Shown here piece by piece: positions 32,574 through 40,038 of a stretch of DNA of 42,621 nt. Each line of letters starts with the position of its first letter. The first letter of the stretch is position 1. The position numbers and the translations under genes were made by a program. The notes under the pieces are model-generated. The model was not told the DNA's origin and ran no database searches. It saw nothing but the letters and a program-made list of their open reading frames with translations. Source of the stretch: Candidatus Coprousia avicola (GTDB lineage Bacteria > Actinomycetota > Coriobacteriia > Coriobacteriales > Coriobacteriaceae); contig DVMF01000087.1 in the NCBI GenBank assembly GCA_018715125.1, forward strand, positions 1 to 42,621, in the 5' to 3' direction.

Positions 32574-33230
32574 ATGGCCCAGCAAGAAGCCCAGAACGAT
32601 GCGCAGCGCCCTGCCGACTGCGCAGAGACGAAGGTTATGGCGGAGGCGCCAGCCGAAGAGCGGCCCACGACCGTGCTGGCAGATGACGCGGGAGACGCCC
32701 GCGTGCCGCAGGCAGGTACCGCGCCGCTTCCCCAACCCGCGGCCCCGTCCGCTCCGGGCGCCGGTGCCTCCGTACCCGGTGCGGACGCAGGCGACACCGC
32801 GCTCGGCCGCCGCATCGTCCGGCTCCGCCGTGTCGTGGTCGCGCTCGCCGTCGTGCTCGTGGCTCTGGGCGCCGGGCTCGGCGTGCTCGCCTGGCAGGTG
32901 CACACGCTCAGTACCGAGGTCTCCGGCCTGCATGCGCAGATCGCGACGATTCGAACGTCGATAAGCGAGATGGCGGCACAGGACCGCGATGACGAGGATG
33001 CCTCCGACCTGCGCGCCGCAGACCTTATCGACATCATCGGTGAGAGCTGGGCAAACGCGCAGCGCATCTTGACGGCAAGAGACATCGATCCGGCCGACCT
33101 GACGCTTATCACCGATGACGGCGGGACGGTGATCAACCCCGCCAACTGGACGGTCACGCTCGTCGCCGATCTAGACGAGCCGGGCCAGGTCGCCGTGTAC
33201 TTGCGGCACGATTCGTGGAGCTTCTTCTAA
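32574..33230 (+). CDS. Single-span membrane protein, unknown
   Basis: 218 residues: an 80-residue Ala/Pro/Glu-rich cytoplasmic tail, one membrane span around residues 85-105 (VVVALAVVLVALGAGLGVLA), a short coiled-coil-like stretch (VHTLSTEVSGLHAQIATIRT), then a small soluble domain ending LRHDSWSFF. ATG 32574 has GAGGAGG upstream. The gap between the deformylase-like gene and this one (32463-32573) holds no gene. No family recognised. Confidence 0.72.
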   Translation: MAQQEAQNDAQRPADCAETKVMAEAPAEERPTTVLADDAGDARVPQAGTAPLPQPAAPSAPGAGASVPGADAGDTALGRRIVRLRRVVVALAVVLVALGAGLGVLAWQVHTLSTEVSGLHAQIATIRTSISEMAAQDRDDEDASDLRAADLIDIIGESWANAQRILTARDIDPADLTLITDDGGTVINPANWTVTLVADLDEPGQVAVYLRHDSWSFF

Positions 33231-33283
33231 CAGGGTGGCCCGCACGCGCCCGCACGGTGGTGGGACGTGAGCAAAGAGAGCGA

Positions 33284-33317
33284 AAGCGGCCGGAGCGCAT
33301 GTGCGTTCCGGCCGCTT
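33284..33317. terminator. Bidirectional terminator hairpin
   Basis: A 16-bp stem (33284-33299 with 33302-33317, one G-T pair) lies between convergent genes. On the minus strand it is followed by a T-rich stretch (CTTTCGCTCTCTTTG); on the plus strand the tail is weak. Confidence 0.75.
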
Positions 33318-33344
33318 GCTGTCAGGTGACTCTATCGGGCGTCG

Positions 33345-33662
33345 CTACTTCTTGCCAAAAAGGCTGCCGATGCCGCCCATGATGCCGCCGAGCGGACCGT
33401 CGCCGCCCAGAAGGCCGCCGATCTGCGAGAGGTCGATCTGCGAGAGGTCGATTTGCGACAGATCGATCTGAGACAGGTCGATGCCGCCCGAGGCGATGCG
33501 CTCCTTAACGCCGTCGATGATCTGGCTGAGGTCGCCCTCGCCGATCGTCTGGCCGGTGATGTTCTCGATGGCGCCCTTGGGGTCGGCGAGGATCTCGCCC
33601 GCCTTCTCGGGCGCGTTGCCGACGGCGGTCATAACCTGGTCGATGATGGCCTGGATGTCCAT
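33345..33662 (-). CDS. Small protein with four IDLSQ repeats
   Basis: 105 residues. The first 60 are helical (MDIQAIIDQVMTAVGNAPEK; ENITGQTIGEGDLSQIIDGV). Then comes (IDLSQ)x4, followed by a Gly-rich tail GGLLGGDGPLGGIMGGIGSL ending FGKK. ATG 33662 is preceded by AAAGGAG on the minus strand; the frame extends left to 33761 without a site. The repeats are coded by four near-identical 15-base units (33420-33479). Function unknown; the Gly-rich end and lack of a signal peptide suggest a small cytoplasmic or aggregating protein. Confidence 0.8.
   Translation of the reverse strand: MDIQAIIDQVMTAVGNAPEKAGEILADPKGAIENITGQTIGEGDLSQIIDGVKERIASGGIDLSQIDLSQIDLSQIDLSQIGGLLGGDGPLGGIMGGIGSLFGKK
33420..33479 (-). 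repeat. 15-bp tandem repeat inside a gene (4 units)
   Basis: Units start at 33420, 33435, 33450 and 33465; the first two are identical and the others differ at a few bases. Each encodes IDLSQ on the minus strand. Unit length is a multiple of three, so copy changes would keep the frame. Confidence 0.9.
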
Positions 33663-33727
33663 GGGTCTCCTTTCGGTGGGGGCAGATGCCCCGTGCACGG
33701 ACGGGCGCCCTGCGCACCCGTGCGCCC

Positions 33728-33733
33728 ATTGTA
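33728..33733 (-). promoter_or_regulatory. Possible -10 box of the IDLSQ gene
   Basis: TACAAT on the minus strand 66 bases before the ATG at 33662. No clear -35 box. Confidence 0.4.
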
Positions 33734-33788
33734 ACCGTCTTCCTTCCGTTAATTTCCGCACGGTGGCGCCTCGACGCGCCCGTCCTTC

Positions 33789-33794
33789 TATAAT
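33789..33794 (+). promoter_or_regulatory. -10 box of the PurF-like gene
   Basis: A perfect TATAAT, 36 bases before the ATG at 33830. The -35 region is not recognisable. Confidence 0.5.
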
Positions 33795-33829
33795 GACCGC
33801 GTAGGATACTTCGTGCGAGAAAGGTCCCT

Positions 33830-35260
33830 ATGGGCGGTTTCTTTGGGGCGGCTTCGCGCCGCGACGTGGTACTCGATGTGTTTTTTGGCGTCGACTACCA
33901 TTCGCATCTGGGCACGCGTCGAGCGGGCATGGTGTTCTGCGAGGGGACGGGCGGGTTTCAAAAAGAAATTCACTCCATCGAGAACACGCCGTTCCGCTCG
34001 CGCTTCGACAAGGATCTCGAGCGCTTTCACGGCACGAGCGGTATCGGGTGCATCAGCGACACCGACCCGCAGCCGCTTCTGGTGCGCGGCAAGCACGGGA
34101 CGTTCGCCATCACCACGGTCGGCATCATCAATAACGCCGACGAGCTGATTGAGGCGTATTTCGAGCAGGGCGGCGCGCAGTTTATGGCGATGAGCTCGGG
34201 TGCGGTCAACGGCACCGAGCTCGTGGCGGCCCTCATCAACCAGAAGGACGATCTGGTCGAGGGCATCAAGTTTGCCCAGCAGGCGGTCGAGGGCTCGCTC
34301 ACCCTGCTCGTCATGACCGAGGACGGCGTCATCTTCGCCGCCCGCGACCGGATGGGCCGCCTCCCCGTCCTTATCGGCCGCGATGCGGCGGGCGAGGGGT
34401 ACTGCATCTCCTTTGAGAGCTTCGTCTACCACAAGCTCGGGTACGAGGACGCCTACGAGTTCGGGTCCGGCGAGATCGTGCGCATCACGCCCGAGGGCTT
34501 TGAGACCGTGGCGCCCGCCGGCGACCAGATGAAGATCTGCGCGTTCCTCTGGGTGTACTACGGGTACCCCAACTCGAATTACGAGGGCAAAAACGTCGAG
34601 GTCATGCGCTATCGCAACGGCGCCGTCATGGCGCGCGACGAGCGCGCCGCCGGGACGCTGCCCGAGGTCGACTACGTGGCCGGCGTGCCCGACTCCGGCG
34701 TGCCGCACGCCATCGGCTACGCCAACGAGGCGGGCGCCACGTTTGCGCGTCCCTTCATCAAGTACACGCCCACGTGGTCGCGCTCGTTCATGCCCACCAA
34801 CCAGGAGGTGCGCGACCGCATCGCTGAGATGAAGCAGATTCCCGTGCCCGAGCTGATCGAGGGCAAGAAGCTTCTGCTGGTGGACGACTCCATCGTGCGG
34901 GGCACGCAGCTTGGCAACACGGTCGACTTCCTCTACAGCGCCGGCGCCACCGAGGTGCATATGCGCTCCGCGTGCCCGCCCATCATGTACAGCTGCAAGT
35001 ACCTGAGCTTCTCGCGCGGCAAGTCCGATCAGGACCTGATCGCGCGCCGCGTGGTGCGCGAGCTCGAGGGGCCTGAGGGCGATGAGCATCTCGACGAGTA
35101 TGCCGACAGCACGACCGAGCGCGGTCAGTGCATGCTGAAAAAGATCTGCGAGCAGCTCGGCTTCGACAGCCTGGGCTACCAGAGCCTGCCCGGCATGCTC
35201 GAGGCAATCGGCATCGATCCCACGAAGGTCTGCACCTACTGCTGGGACGGTCGCGAGTAA
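33830..35260 (+). CDS. PurF-like amidophosphoribosyltransferase paralogue without the nucleophile Cys
   Basis: 476 residues. The C-terminal part has the PRPP-binding loop LLLVDDSIVRGTQLGNTVDF near residues 348-367 and the typical ACPPIMYSCKY, so it is homologous to glutamine-PRPP amidotransferase. The N-terminal amidotransferase domain starts MGGFFGAASRRDVVLDVFFG, where true PurF has MCGxFG: the catalytic Cys is Gly. The following HRGQESAG motif is replaced by HLGTRRAG. Glutamine hydrolysis by the usual route is therefore impossible; the protein may use ammonia or do something else. Similar MGGFFG proteins are, as far as I recall, common in Bacteroidota and Clostridia. AGAAAGG precedes the ATG. 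Confidence 0.9.
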   Translation: MGGFFGAASRRDVVLDVFFGVDYHSHLGTRRAGMVFCEGTGGFQKEIHSIENTPFRSRFDKDLERFHGTSGIGCISDTDPQPLLVRGKHGTFAITTVGIINNADELIEAYFEQGGAQFMAMSSGAVNGTELVAALINQKDDLVEGIKFAQQAVEGSLTLLVMTEDGVIFAARDRMGRLPVLIGRDAAGEGYCISFESFVYHKLGYEDAYEFGSGEIVRITPEGFETVAPAGDQMKICAFLWVYYGYPNSNYEGKNVEVMRYRNGAVMARDERAAGTLPEVDYVAGVPDSGVPHAIGYANEAGATFARPFIKYTPTWSRSFMPTNQEVRDRIAEMKQIPVPELIEGKKLLLVDDSIVRGTQLGNTVDFLYSAGATEVHMRSACPPIMYSCKYLSFSRGKSDQDLIARRVVRELEGPEGDEHLDEYADSTTERGQCMLKKICEQLGFDSLGYQSLPGMLEAIGIDPTKVCTYCWDGRE

Positions 35261-35385
35261 TATGCCGTTGCGGCAGGGGGCTTTGCGTGTGACATAGGCA
35301 GGGGGCGGACGGGCGCAGCTGCACGGTCCTTCGCCGCCCTGCCACCGCAGCGGCCCCGCGGCACGGTCGCAGGGAAGGGGGAGCC

Positions 35386-36780
35386 ATGTTCTGCTCGGCA
35401 TGTGGAACAGAGGTTGAGGAGCATGCCCGGTACTGCTGGAAATGCGGTGCACCCATCACGCAGGCCCCGCGCCGCGGCAAAGCGGACGCTGCCCAAGCGG
35501 GCGCTGCCCAAGCGGGCGCTCGCAAAGCTGACGGCGACGACGGCGCGCGTGCGGCCGACAGCCATGGCGCGCGTGCGGTCGATTGGCGGGGGAGCGCAAG
35601 CGAAGCGGTGAAGGCGGCGCCCGACCGTACGATCTCGCACGGAGGCACCAACATCACTGTCGGTCGCGATGGCACCATCCACGTCGAGAACAAGGCGGCG
35701 GATGCGAAGGACGATGCCGCCCGCGAGGAGAGCGCGTCCTCGCGGGCAAAGGCTGCTCCTGCATTGGGTGCTGATGCGGGACGGGATGCGACGCCCGCCG
35801 AGGCCGCGCCCGAAGTCGCCCCCACATCTGAACCGAGGCGCGAGCCGCCCGCTACTGTCGATGCAACGCCCGGTGCCAGGCCCGCATCTGCATCGGTACT
35901 CGAGCCGCCCACTTTTACTTCAACCAAAACAACCGGCTCTCTCGGCGGATTGCCCTTTAAAGAATACGGCAGGGTCGCCGTCTACGGCCTCTTGGCTTTT
36001 GTCGTGCTGGTTGCTGTGATCGCGGCGGTGTCTTCTGTTTTCTCAAGTCAGAACGATGGAATCACGTCTTCGATCGACGATGCCGTCGAGGAAGATGCCG
36101 CGCAAAGCCAGATCCCCTCGAGCGAGGCCTACACCTATCCCGTCGTGGGGAGCGGTGTGGACGATGAGGTACTGCAGCCTACCTTCTACGATGGAACGTT
36201 CGGCGAGGTTCTCGAGCGGCTCGAGGCACACGGCTTCGAGCTAGACTTCGTGGCGGGGGATAACGAAAAGCCTGAGACCGCTACCGTTTTCCTTGAGGGG
36301 TATCCCGATTGGGGTGTTGAGACGAGTGGGAATTCGGTGACACTTGTTATCGAAACATATGCTCCTGACGGTTACAAACCCGATGAGGTGACCGCTATCG
36401 AGGACCTGTCGGTCATTGAGGGCGATGCGGAGATTTTGAACGTTGATATTAGGTATAGCGGACCGGTTGGCATGAGCGTCTATCAGGCGGCGTTGGGTGT
36501 TTGGGAACTTATGAACGCGGATGATGCGAGCCTGTATGTAACGTGGGCGCGTGCAGGCGATGAGGAGATGGCTGAGGCGGTTGAGGGCTCATGGGGCTTC
36601 GACAGAGAAGATATATACATATTGTCGTACGACAACGCGAATCTCTCTCTAAATGGTGCAGGGTTTGAGATTCTGGGGGAACCGTGGACATGGTCGATTA
36701 GGGTGACGGAATACGACATCGGGGACGGTCCGTATCCCAGCGTGGACATTTCGTTCTATCCAGAAGATTACTTCGACTGA
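35386..36780 (+). CDS. Zinc-ribbon membrane protein
   Basis: 464 residues. The first 25 residues are a zinc ribbon (CSACGTEVEEHARYCWKCGA, two CxxC pairs). An Ala-rich low-complexity linker with repeated AQAGA units and a small SHGGTNITVGRDGTIHVENK segment follows, then one membrane span near residues 204-225 (VAVYGLLAFVVLVAVIAAVS) and an outer domain of about 230 residues containing possible PASTA-like repeats (GTFGEVLERLEAHGFELDFV). The ending has codons with more A and T than its start. GGAAGGGGGAG precedes the ATG. Such proteins are often called zinc-ribbon domain-containing; the function is unknown. Confidence 0.78.
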   Translation: MFCSACGTEVEEHARYCWKCGAPITQAPRRGKADAAQAGAAQAGARKADGDDGARAADSHGARAVDWRGSASEAVKAAPDRTISHGGTNITVGRDGTIHVENKAADAKDDAAREESASSRAKAAPALGADAGRDATPAEAAPEVAPTSEPRREPPATVDATPGARPASASVLEPPTFTSTKTTGSLGGLPFKEYGRVAVYGLLAFVVLVAVIAAVSSVFSSQNDGITSSIDDAVEEDAAQSQIPSSEAYTYPVVGSGVDDEVLQPTFYDGTFGEVLERLEAHGFELDFVAGDNEKPETATVFLEGYPDWGVETSGNSVTLVIETYAPDGYKPDEVTAIEDLSVIEGDAEILNVDIRYSGPVGMSVYQAALGVWELMNADDASLYVTWARAGDEEMAEAVEGSWGFDREDIYILSYDNANLSLNGAGFEILGEPWTWSIRVTEYDIGDGPYPSVDISFYPEDYFD

Positions 36781-37030
36781 TCTCATGCCGGCAGGTGCGT
36801 CCTGCGCTGACGCGTGGTAATAGGGCTGTCTTGGAAACACGGGTTGACAGTTGTGGGGCAGCTGTCAGCTCGCGTTTTCTGCGCAAGGGTACAGATTGGT
36901 GTCTTGGGCTATGACGGGCCCTGCTCCATGGTGGGCATACGCAACTTCGCCCTTTCGGGCACCTGTCGACATCATGCAAGCCCTGTACCTGCGGGAACTA
37001 TTTGGCGAGATAGAAATAACCCCCATGTAA

Positions 37031-37080
37031 GGTATACACAACGTGCTGAGGTGTACACGACTCGGTTGTTTGTGTATACC
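37031..37080. promoter_or_regulatory. Cluster of three GTRTAYAC sites
   Basis: GGTATACACAA (37031-37041) and its exact complement (37070-37080) flank a central palindrome GTGTACAC (37051-37058). Read as 8-mers, GTATACAC, GTGTACAC and GTGTATAC are spaced 19 and 22 bases apart, about two helical turns, as for a cooperatively bound repressor. No gene start is close by; the whole gap 36781-37324 contains no protein gene I can support. Confidence 0.5.
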
Positions 37081-37240
37081 AAACGGGAAGGGGTGTCGTG
37101 CGCGCGGCAAGGGCTCGGTAAGCGTGCGGCAAGTAAGTGGTCGCTTGCATTCCAACGGTGGGTGCAGCTTGGCGCATCGCCCCGGCAGAGTGGTCCCCTT
37201 GCCAGAGCCCGTGTATGAGCACGCGATGTTGGAATCCAAA

Positions 37241-37311
37241 AGTTCAAAATAAATTGAACTTTGAACTCAATTTGTGCCATACTGGCACGAAGCGTTCAAT
37301 TTAAATTGAAC
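37241..37311 (+). promoter_or_regulatory. Operator-promoter region of the HTH-aminotransferase gene
   Basis: Two sites of the form GTTCAA-N6-TTGAAC: AGTTCAA...TTGAACT at 37241-37260 and the perfect 18-base palindrome GTTCAATTTAAATTGAAC at 37294-37311. Between them lies GTGCCA-N3-TGGCAC (37274-37288), overlapping a possible -10 CATACT (37279-37284) with TTGAAC 19 bases upstream. The second palindrome ends 14 bases before the start codon, touching the ribosome-binding site GAGGAGG. The most likely ligand is the HTH domain of the downstream gene itself. Confidence 0.7.
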
Positions 37312-37324
37312 TTGAGGAGGACCG

Positions 37325-38911
37325 ATGCCTGACCGAACTCTGTTCTCGGAGCGTCTGAGCGAGGCGATGGCCCGCGCCGGCTTAAAGCAGGCGGACCTCA
37401 TCCACAGTGCCTCCCAGCGCGGAAAGAAGCTCGGCAAAAGCCAGGTCAGCCAGTATGTGAGCGGCAAAACGGTGCCGCGGCGCAACGTCGTCGCGCTTCT
37501 CGCGGATATCCTCGCGGTTGACGAGGATTGGCTGGCAGATGGCGCCGCAATGCCGGCGGCGCATGCACCCGCAACGCCGGCGGCGCACGCGCCCGCAGCG
37601 CAACCGGCGCCCGCCGCGCGAGCTACCGCGCGGTCTGTGGCCGCTGCAACACCTGCCTCTTCTCAACAAGCTACCTCGCAAAGGAGTACCCCCATGCGTC
37701 AGTTCACCAAGTCTGCCAAGCTCGATAACGTTCTCTACGACGTCCGCGGTCCGGTGGCCGACGAGGCGGCCCGTATGGAAGACGAGGGCCTGCGCATCCT
37801 CAAGCTGAACATCGGCAACCCGGCGCCCTTCGGCTTCCGCACGCCCGACGAGGTGGTGACCGACATGCGCCAGCAGCTTCCCGAGTGCGAGGGCTACTCG
37901 GATTCCAAGGGTCTCTTCTCGGCGCGCAAGGCCATCATGCAGTACGCGCAGCTCAAGCACATCCCCAACGTGTCGATGGACGGCATCTACACGGGCAACG
38001 GCGTCTCCGAGCTCATTCAGCTGTGCATGAACGCCCTGCTCGACACCGGTGACGAGATCTTGATCCCCAGCCCAGATTACCCGCTGTGGACGGCCTGTGC
38101 CACGCTTGCCGGCGGCACGCCCGTGCATTACGTGTGCGACGAGGAGGCGGAGTGGAACCCCGACCTCGCCGACCTGGAGTCCAAGATCACGAGCAACACC
38201 AAGGCCATCGTCATCATCAACCCCAACAACCCCACGGGCGCCGTCTACCCGCGCGACGTGCTCGAGCAGATCGTCGAGATCGCGCGCAAGCACCAGCTCA
38301 TGATCTTCTCGGACGAGATCTACGACCGCCTCTGCATGGACGGCATCAAGCACATCTCCATCGCGAGCCTCGCGCCCGACCTGCCGTGCGTGACGTTCTC
38401 CGGTCTCTCCAAGAGCCACATGATCGCCGGCTACCGCATCGGCTGGATGATCCTCTCGGGCAACAAGCGCTGCATGCGCGACTTCATCTACGGCATCAAC
38501 ATGCTCTCCAACATGCGCCTGTGCTCCAACGTGCCGGCGCAGTCGATCGTGCAGACCGCGCTCGGCGGCTACCAGAGCGTGGAGCGCTACGTGGAGCCGG
38601 GCGGGCGCATCTACGAGCAGCGTGAGTACGTCTACAAGGCGCTGAACGAGATCCCTGGCATCACGGCCGTCAAGCCCAAGGCGGCGTTCTACATCTTCCC
38701 CAAGATGGACGTGGAGCGGTTCAACATCACCGACGACGAGCAGTTTGCGCTCGACCTGCTGCATGAGAAGCGCATCCTCATCACGCGCGGCGGCGGCTTC
38801 AACTGGAACAAGCCCGATCACTTCCGCATCGTCTACCTGCCGCGCATGGAGGTGCTGCGCGAGGCGCTCACCGACTTGGCCGACTTCTTCGCCCACTACC
38901 GCCAGGCATAG
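37325..38911 (+). CDS. XRE-type DNA-binding domain fused to an alanine-type aminotransferase
   Basis: 528 residues. Residues 1-75 form a helix-turn-helix (LFSERLSEAMARAGLKQADL; GKSQVSQYVSGKTVPRRNVV). Residues 76-122 are an Ala/Pro/Thr/Gln linker. From Met124 the protein is a complete class I aminotransferase close in pattern to AlaA/AlaT: LNIGNPAPFGF, NPNNPTGAVYP, DEIYDRL, the PLP lysine in SGLSKSHMIAGYRIGW, and RGGGFNW. GAGGAGG precedes ATG 37325. A second, textbook AAAGGAG lies seven bases before Met124, so two proteins are likely. The design recalls MocR/GabR regulators, but these use a GntR-type domain. Probable autoregulation by the palindromes upstream. Confidence 0.9.
   Translation: MPDRTLFSERLSEAMARAGLKQADLIHSASQRGKKLGKSQVSQYVSGKTVPRRNVVALLADILAVDEDWLADGAAMPAAHAPATPAAHAPAAQPAPAARATARSVAAATPASSQQATSQRSTPMRQFTKSAKLDNVLYDVRGPVADEAARMEDEGLRILKLNIGNPAPFGFRTPDEVVTDMRQQLPECEGYSDSKGLFSARKAIMQYAQLKHIPNVSMDGIYTGNGVSELIQLCMNALLDTGDEILIPSPDYPLWTACATLAGGTPVHYVCDEEAEWNPDLADLESKITSNTKAIVIINPNNPTGAVYPRDVLEQIVEIARKHQLMIFSDEIYDRLCMDGIKHISIASLAPDLPCVTFSGLSKSHMIAGYRIGWMILSGNKRCMRDFIYGINMLSNMRLCSNVPAQSIVQTALGGYQSVERYVEPGGRIYEQREYVYKALNEIPGITAVKPKAAFYIFPKMDVERFNITDDEQFALDLLHEKRILITRGGGFNWNKPDHFRIVYLPRMEVLREALTDLADFFAHYRQA
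37680..38911 (+). CDS. Internal start giving a free alanine-type aminotransferase
   Basis: AAAGGAG (37680-37686), seven bases, then ATG 37694 in the same frame as the fusion gene. Translation from here would give a 405-residue enzyme starting MRQFTKSAKLDNVLYDVRGP, the exact extent of ordinary AlaA/AlaT enzymes, which convert pyruvate and glutamate to alanine and 2-oxoglutarate. The bases just before the site are less GC-rich than the rest of the linker, as if this had been an intergenic region. I treat the short form as probable, not proven. Confidence 0.6.
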
Positions 38912-39013
38912 GGCGACACGCCGCCTGCCTGTGGGGCCCCTACCGCTTACCCGCGAGATGGCACCGCTCGCGGAGCGCGGGGGCGTTGAGGCATGGTGTT
39001 TGGTTGAGTTTTG

Positions 39014-39041
39014 TTGCCCGGTGAAGCCCGCGGGGTAATAT
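39014..39041 (+). promoter_or_regulatory. Probable promoter of galU
   Basis: TTGCCC (39014-39019), 16 bases, then TAATAT (39036-39041), 91 bases before galU. A hairpin CCGCCCG/CGGGCGG (39070-39076 with 39083-39089) lies in the leader without a T run. No gene is visible between 38912 and 39132. Confidence 0.4.
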
Positions 39042-39132
39042 GCCGTGATGTAGGATCACCTCTCACGCGCCGCCCGCTTTGTCGGGCGGTATCCGTGCGC
39101 ATCGCGCGCGGCCACCGAAAGGATCTCTGCCC

Positions 39133-40038
39133 ATGAAGGCCATCATCCCCGCCGCCGGTCTCGGCACCCGCTTCCTTCCCTCCACCAAGTGCACCCCCAA
39201 GGAGATGCTGCCGGTCCTCGACAAGCCGGTCATCCAGTACGTGGTCGAGGAGGCGCTCGAGCCCGACGAGGTCACCGACGCCATCATCGTCACCTCCCCC
39301 AACAAGCCCGAGCTCCTGAACTACTTCCAGCCCGACCTCTCGCTCGAGCAGCTGCTGCGCGCCCGCGGCAAGGACGCCTACGCCGACGCCGTCGCCGAGG
39401 CGGGCGGCCTGCCCGTGGACTTCCGCTTCCAGTACAAGCCCAAGGGCCTCGGGCACGCCATCCGCTCGGCGGCCGACGCCGTCGCCGGCGAGAGCTTCCT
39501 CGTGCTGCTCGGCGACTACGTGGTCCCCAACCGCGACATCTGCGACAAGATGCTCGAGGTCTCCTGCGCGCACGGCGGCGCGAGCGTGATCGCCGTCGCG
39601 CCCTGCGCACCCGAGGAGGTCAGCCGCTACGGCGTCATCGCCGGCGACCGCGCGGGCTCGCTCGCGGGCGCCGAGGGCGTGGCCGACGAGGAGCCCGGCG
39701 CGGTGTGGCGCGTCTCCGGCCTCGTGGAGAAGCCCGATGCGGCGGACGCCCCCTCCAACCTCTACATCGTGGGCCGCTACCTGCTGAGCCCCCTTGTCAT
39801 GGACCTGCTCGAGGACCAGGCGCCCGGCGCCGGCGGCGAGGTGCAGCTCACCGACGCCATGGCGCGCTCGCTCGACCGCGAGGCCATGTACGCCGTCGTC
39901 ATCGACCCGCTCTCGGGCTACGACACCGGCACCCCGTCCGGCTGGATGGCCACCAACGCCCTCATGGCGGCGGCGGACCCGCGCTTCTCCCAGGGCTTCT
40001 GGGACGCCATCGACGAGCGCGGCGGGCTCAAGCGCTAG
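39133..40038 (+). CDS. galU: UTP-glucose-1-phosphate uridylyltransferase
   Basis: Makes UDP-glucose, the donor for glycolipids, capsule and teichoic-type polymers. 301 residues, normal for GalU. The nucleotide-binding signature AAGLGTRFLPSTKCTPKEML lies at residues 7-26, followed by DKPVIQYVVEEAL, KGLGHAIRSA and LLGDYVVPN; the later motifs VEKPDAADAPSNLYIVGRYL and GGEVQLTDAM are also present. ATG 39133 has AAAGGA before it; the frame extends left to 39079 without family-like sequence. A glycosyltransferase follows with no gap, pointing to a shared role in envelope glycan or glycolipid synthesis. Confidence 0.95.
   Translation: MKAIIPAAGLGTRFLPSTKCTPKEMLPVLDKPVIQYVVEEALEPDEVTDAIIVTSPNKPELLNYFQPDLSLEQLLRARGKDAYADAVAEAGGLPVDFRFQYKPKGLGHAIRSAADAVAGESFLVLLGDYVVPNRDICDKMLEVSCAHGGASVIAVAPCAPEEVSRYGVIAGDRAGSLAGAEGVADEEPGAVWRVSGLVEKPDAADAPSNLYIVGRYLLSPLVMDLLEDQAPGAGGEVQLTDAMARSLDREAMYAVVIDPLSGYDTGTPSGWMATNALMAAADPRFSQGFWDAIDERGGLKR

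Noticed and set aside
33413-33480. CRISPR array at the short tandem repeats
   Set aside because: The 15-base units are contiguous with no spacers and encode IDLSQ in frame. No CRISPR array or cas gene is present elsewhere in the window.
36972-37280. Small proteins on either strand in the gap before the fusion gene
   Set aside because: Codon use is unlike the flanking genes and the frames run through the palindromic operator sites.
37325-38911. MocR/GabR-type regulator
   Set aside because: The DNA-binding part lacks the GntR winged-helix pattern and looks like an XRE domain, and the enzyme part is of the AlaT type with all main motifs kept.
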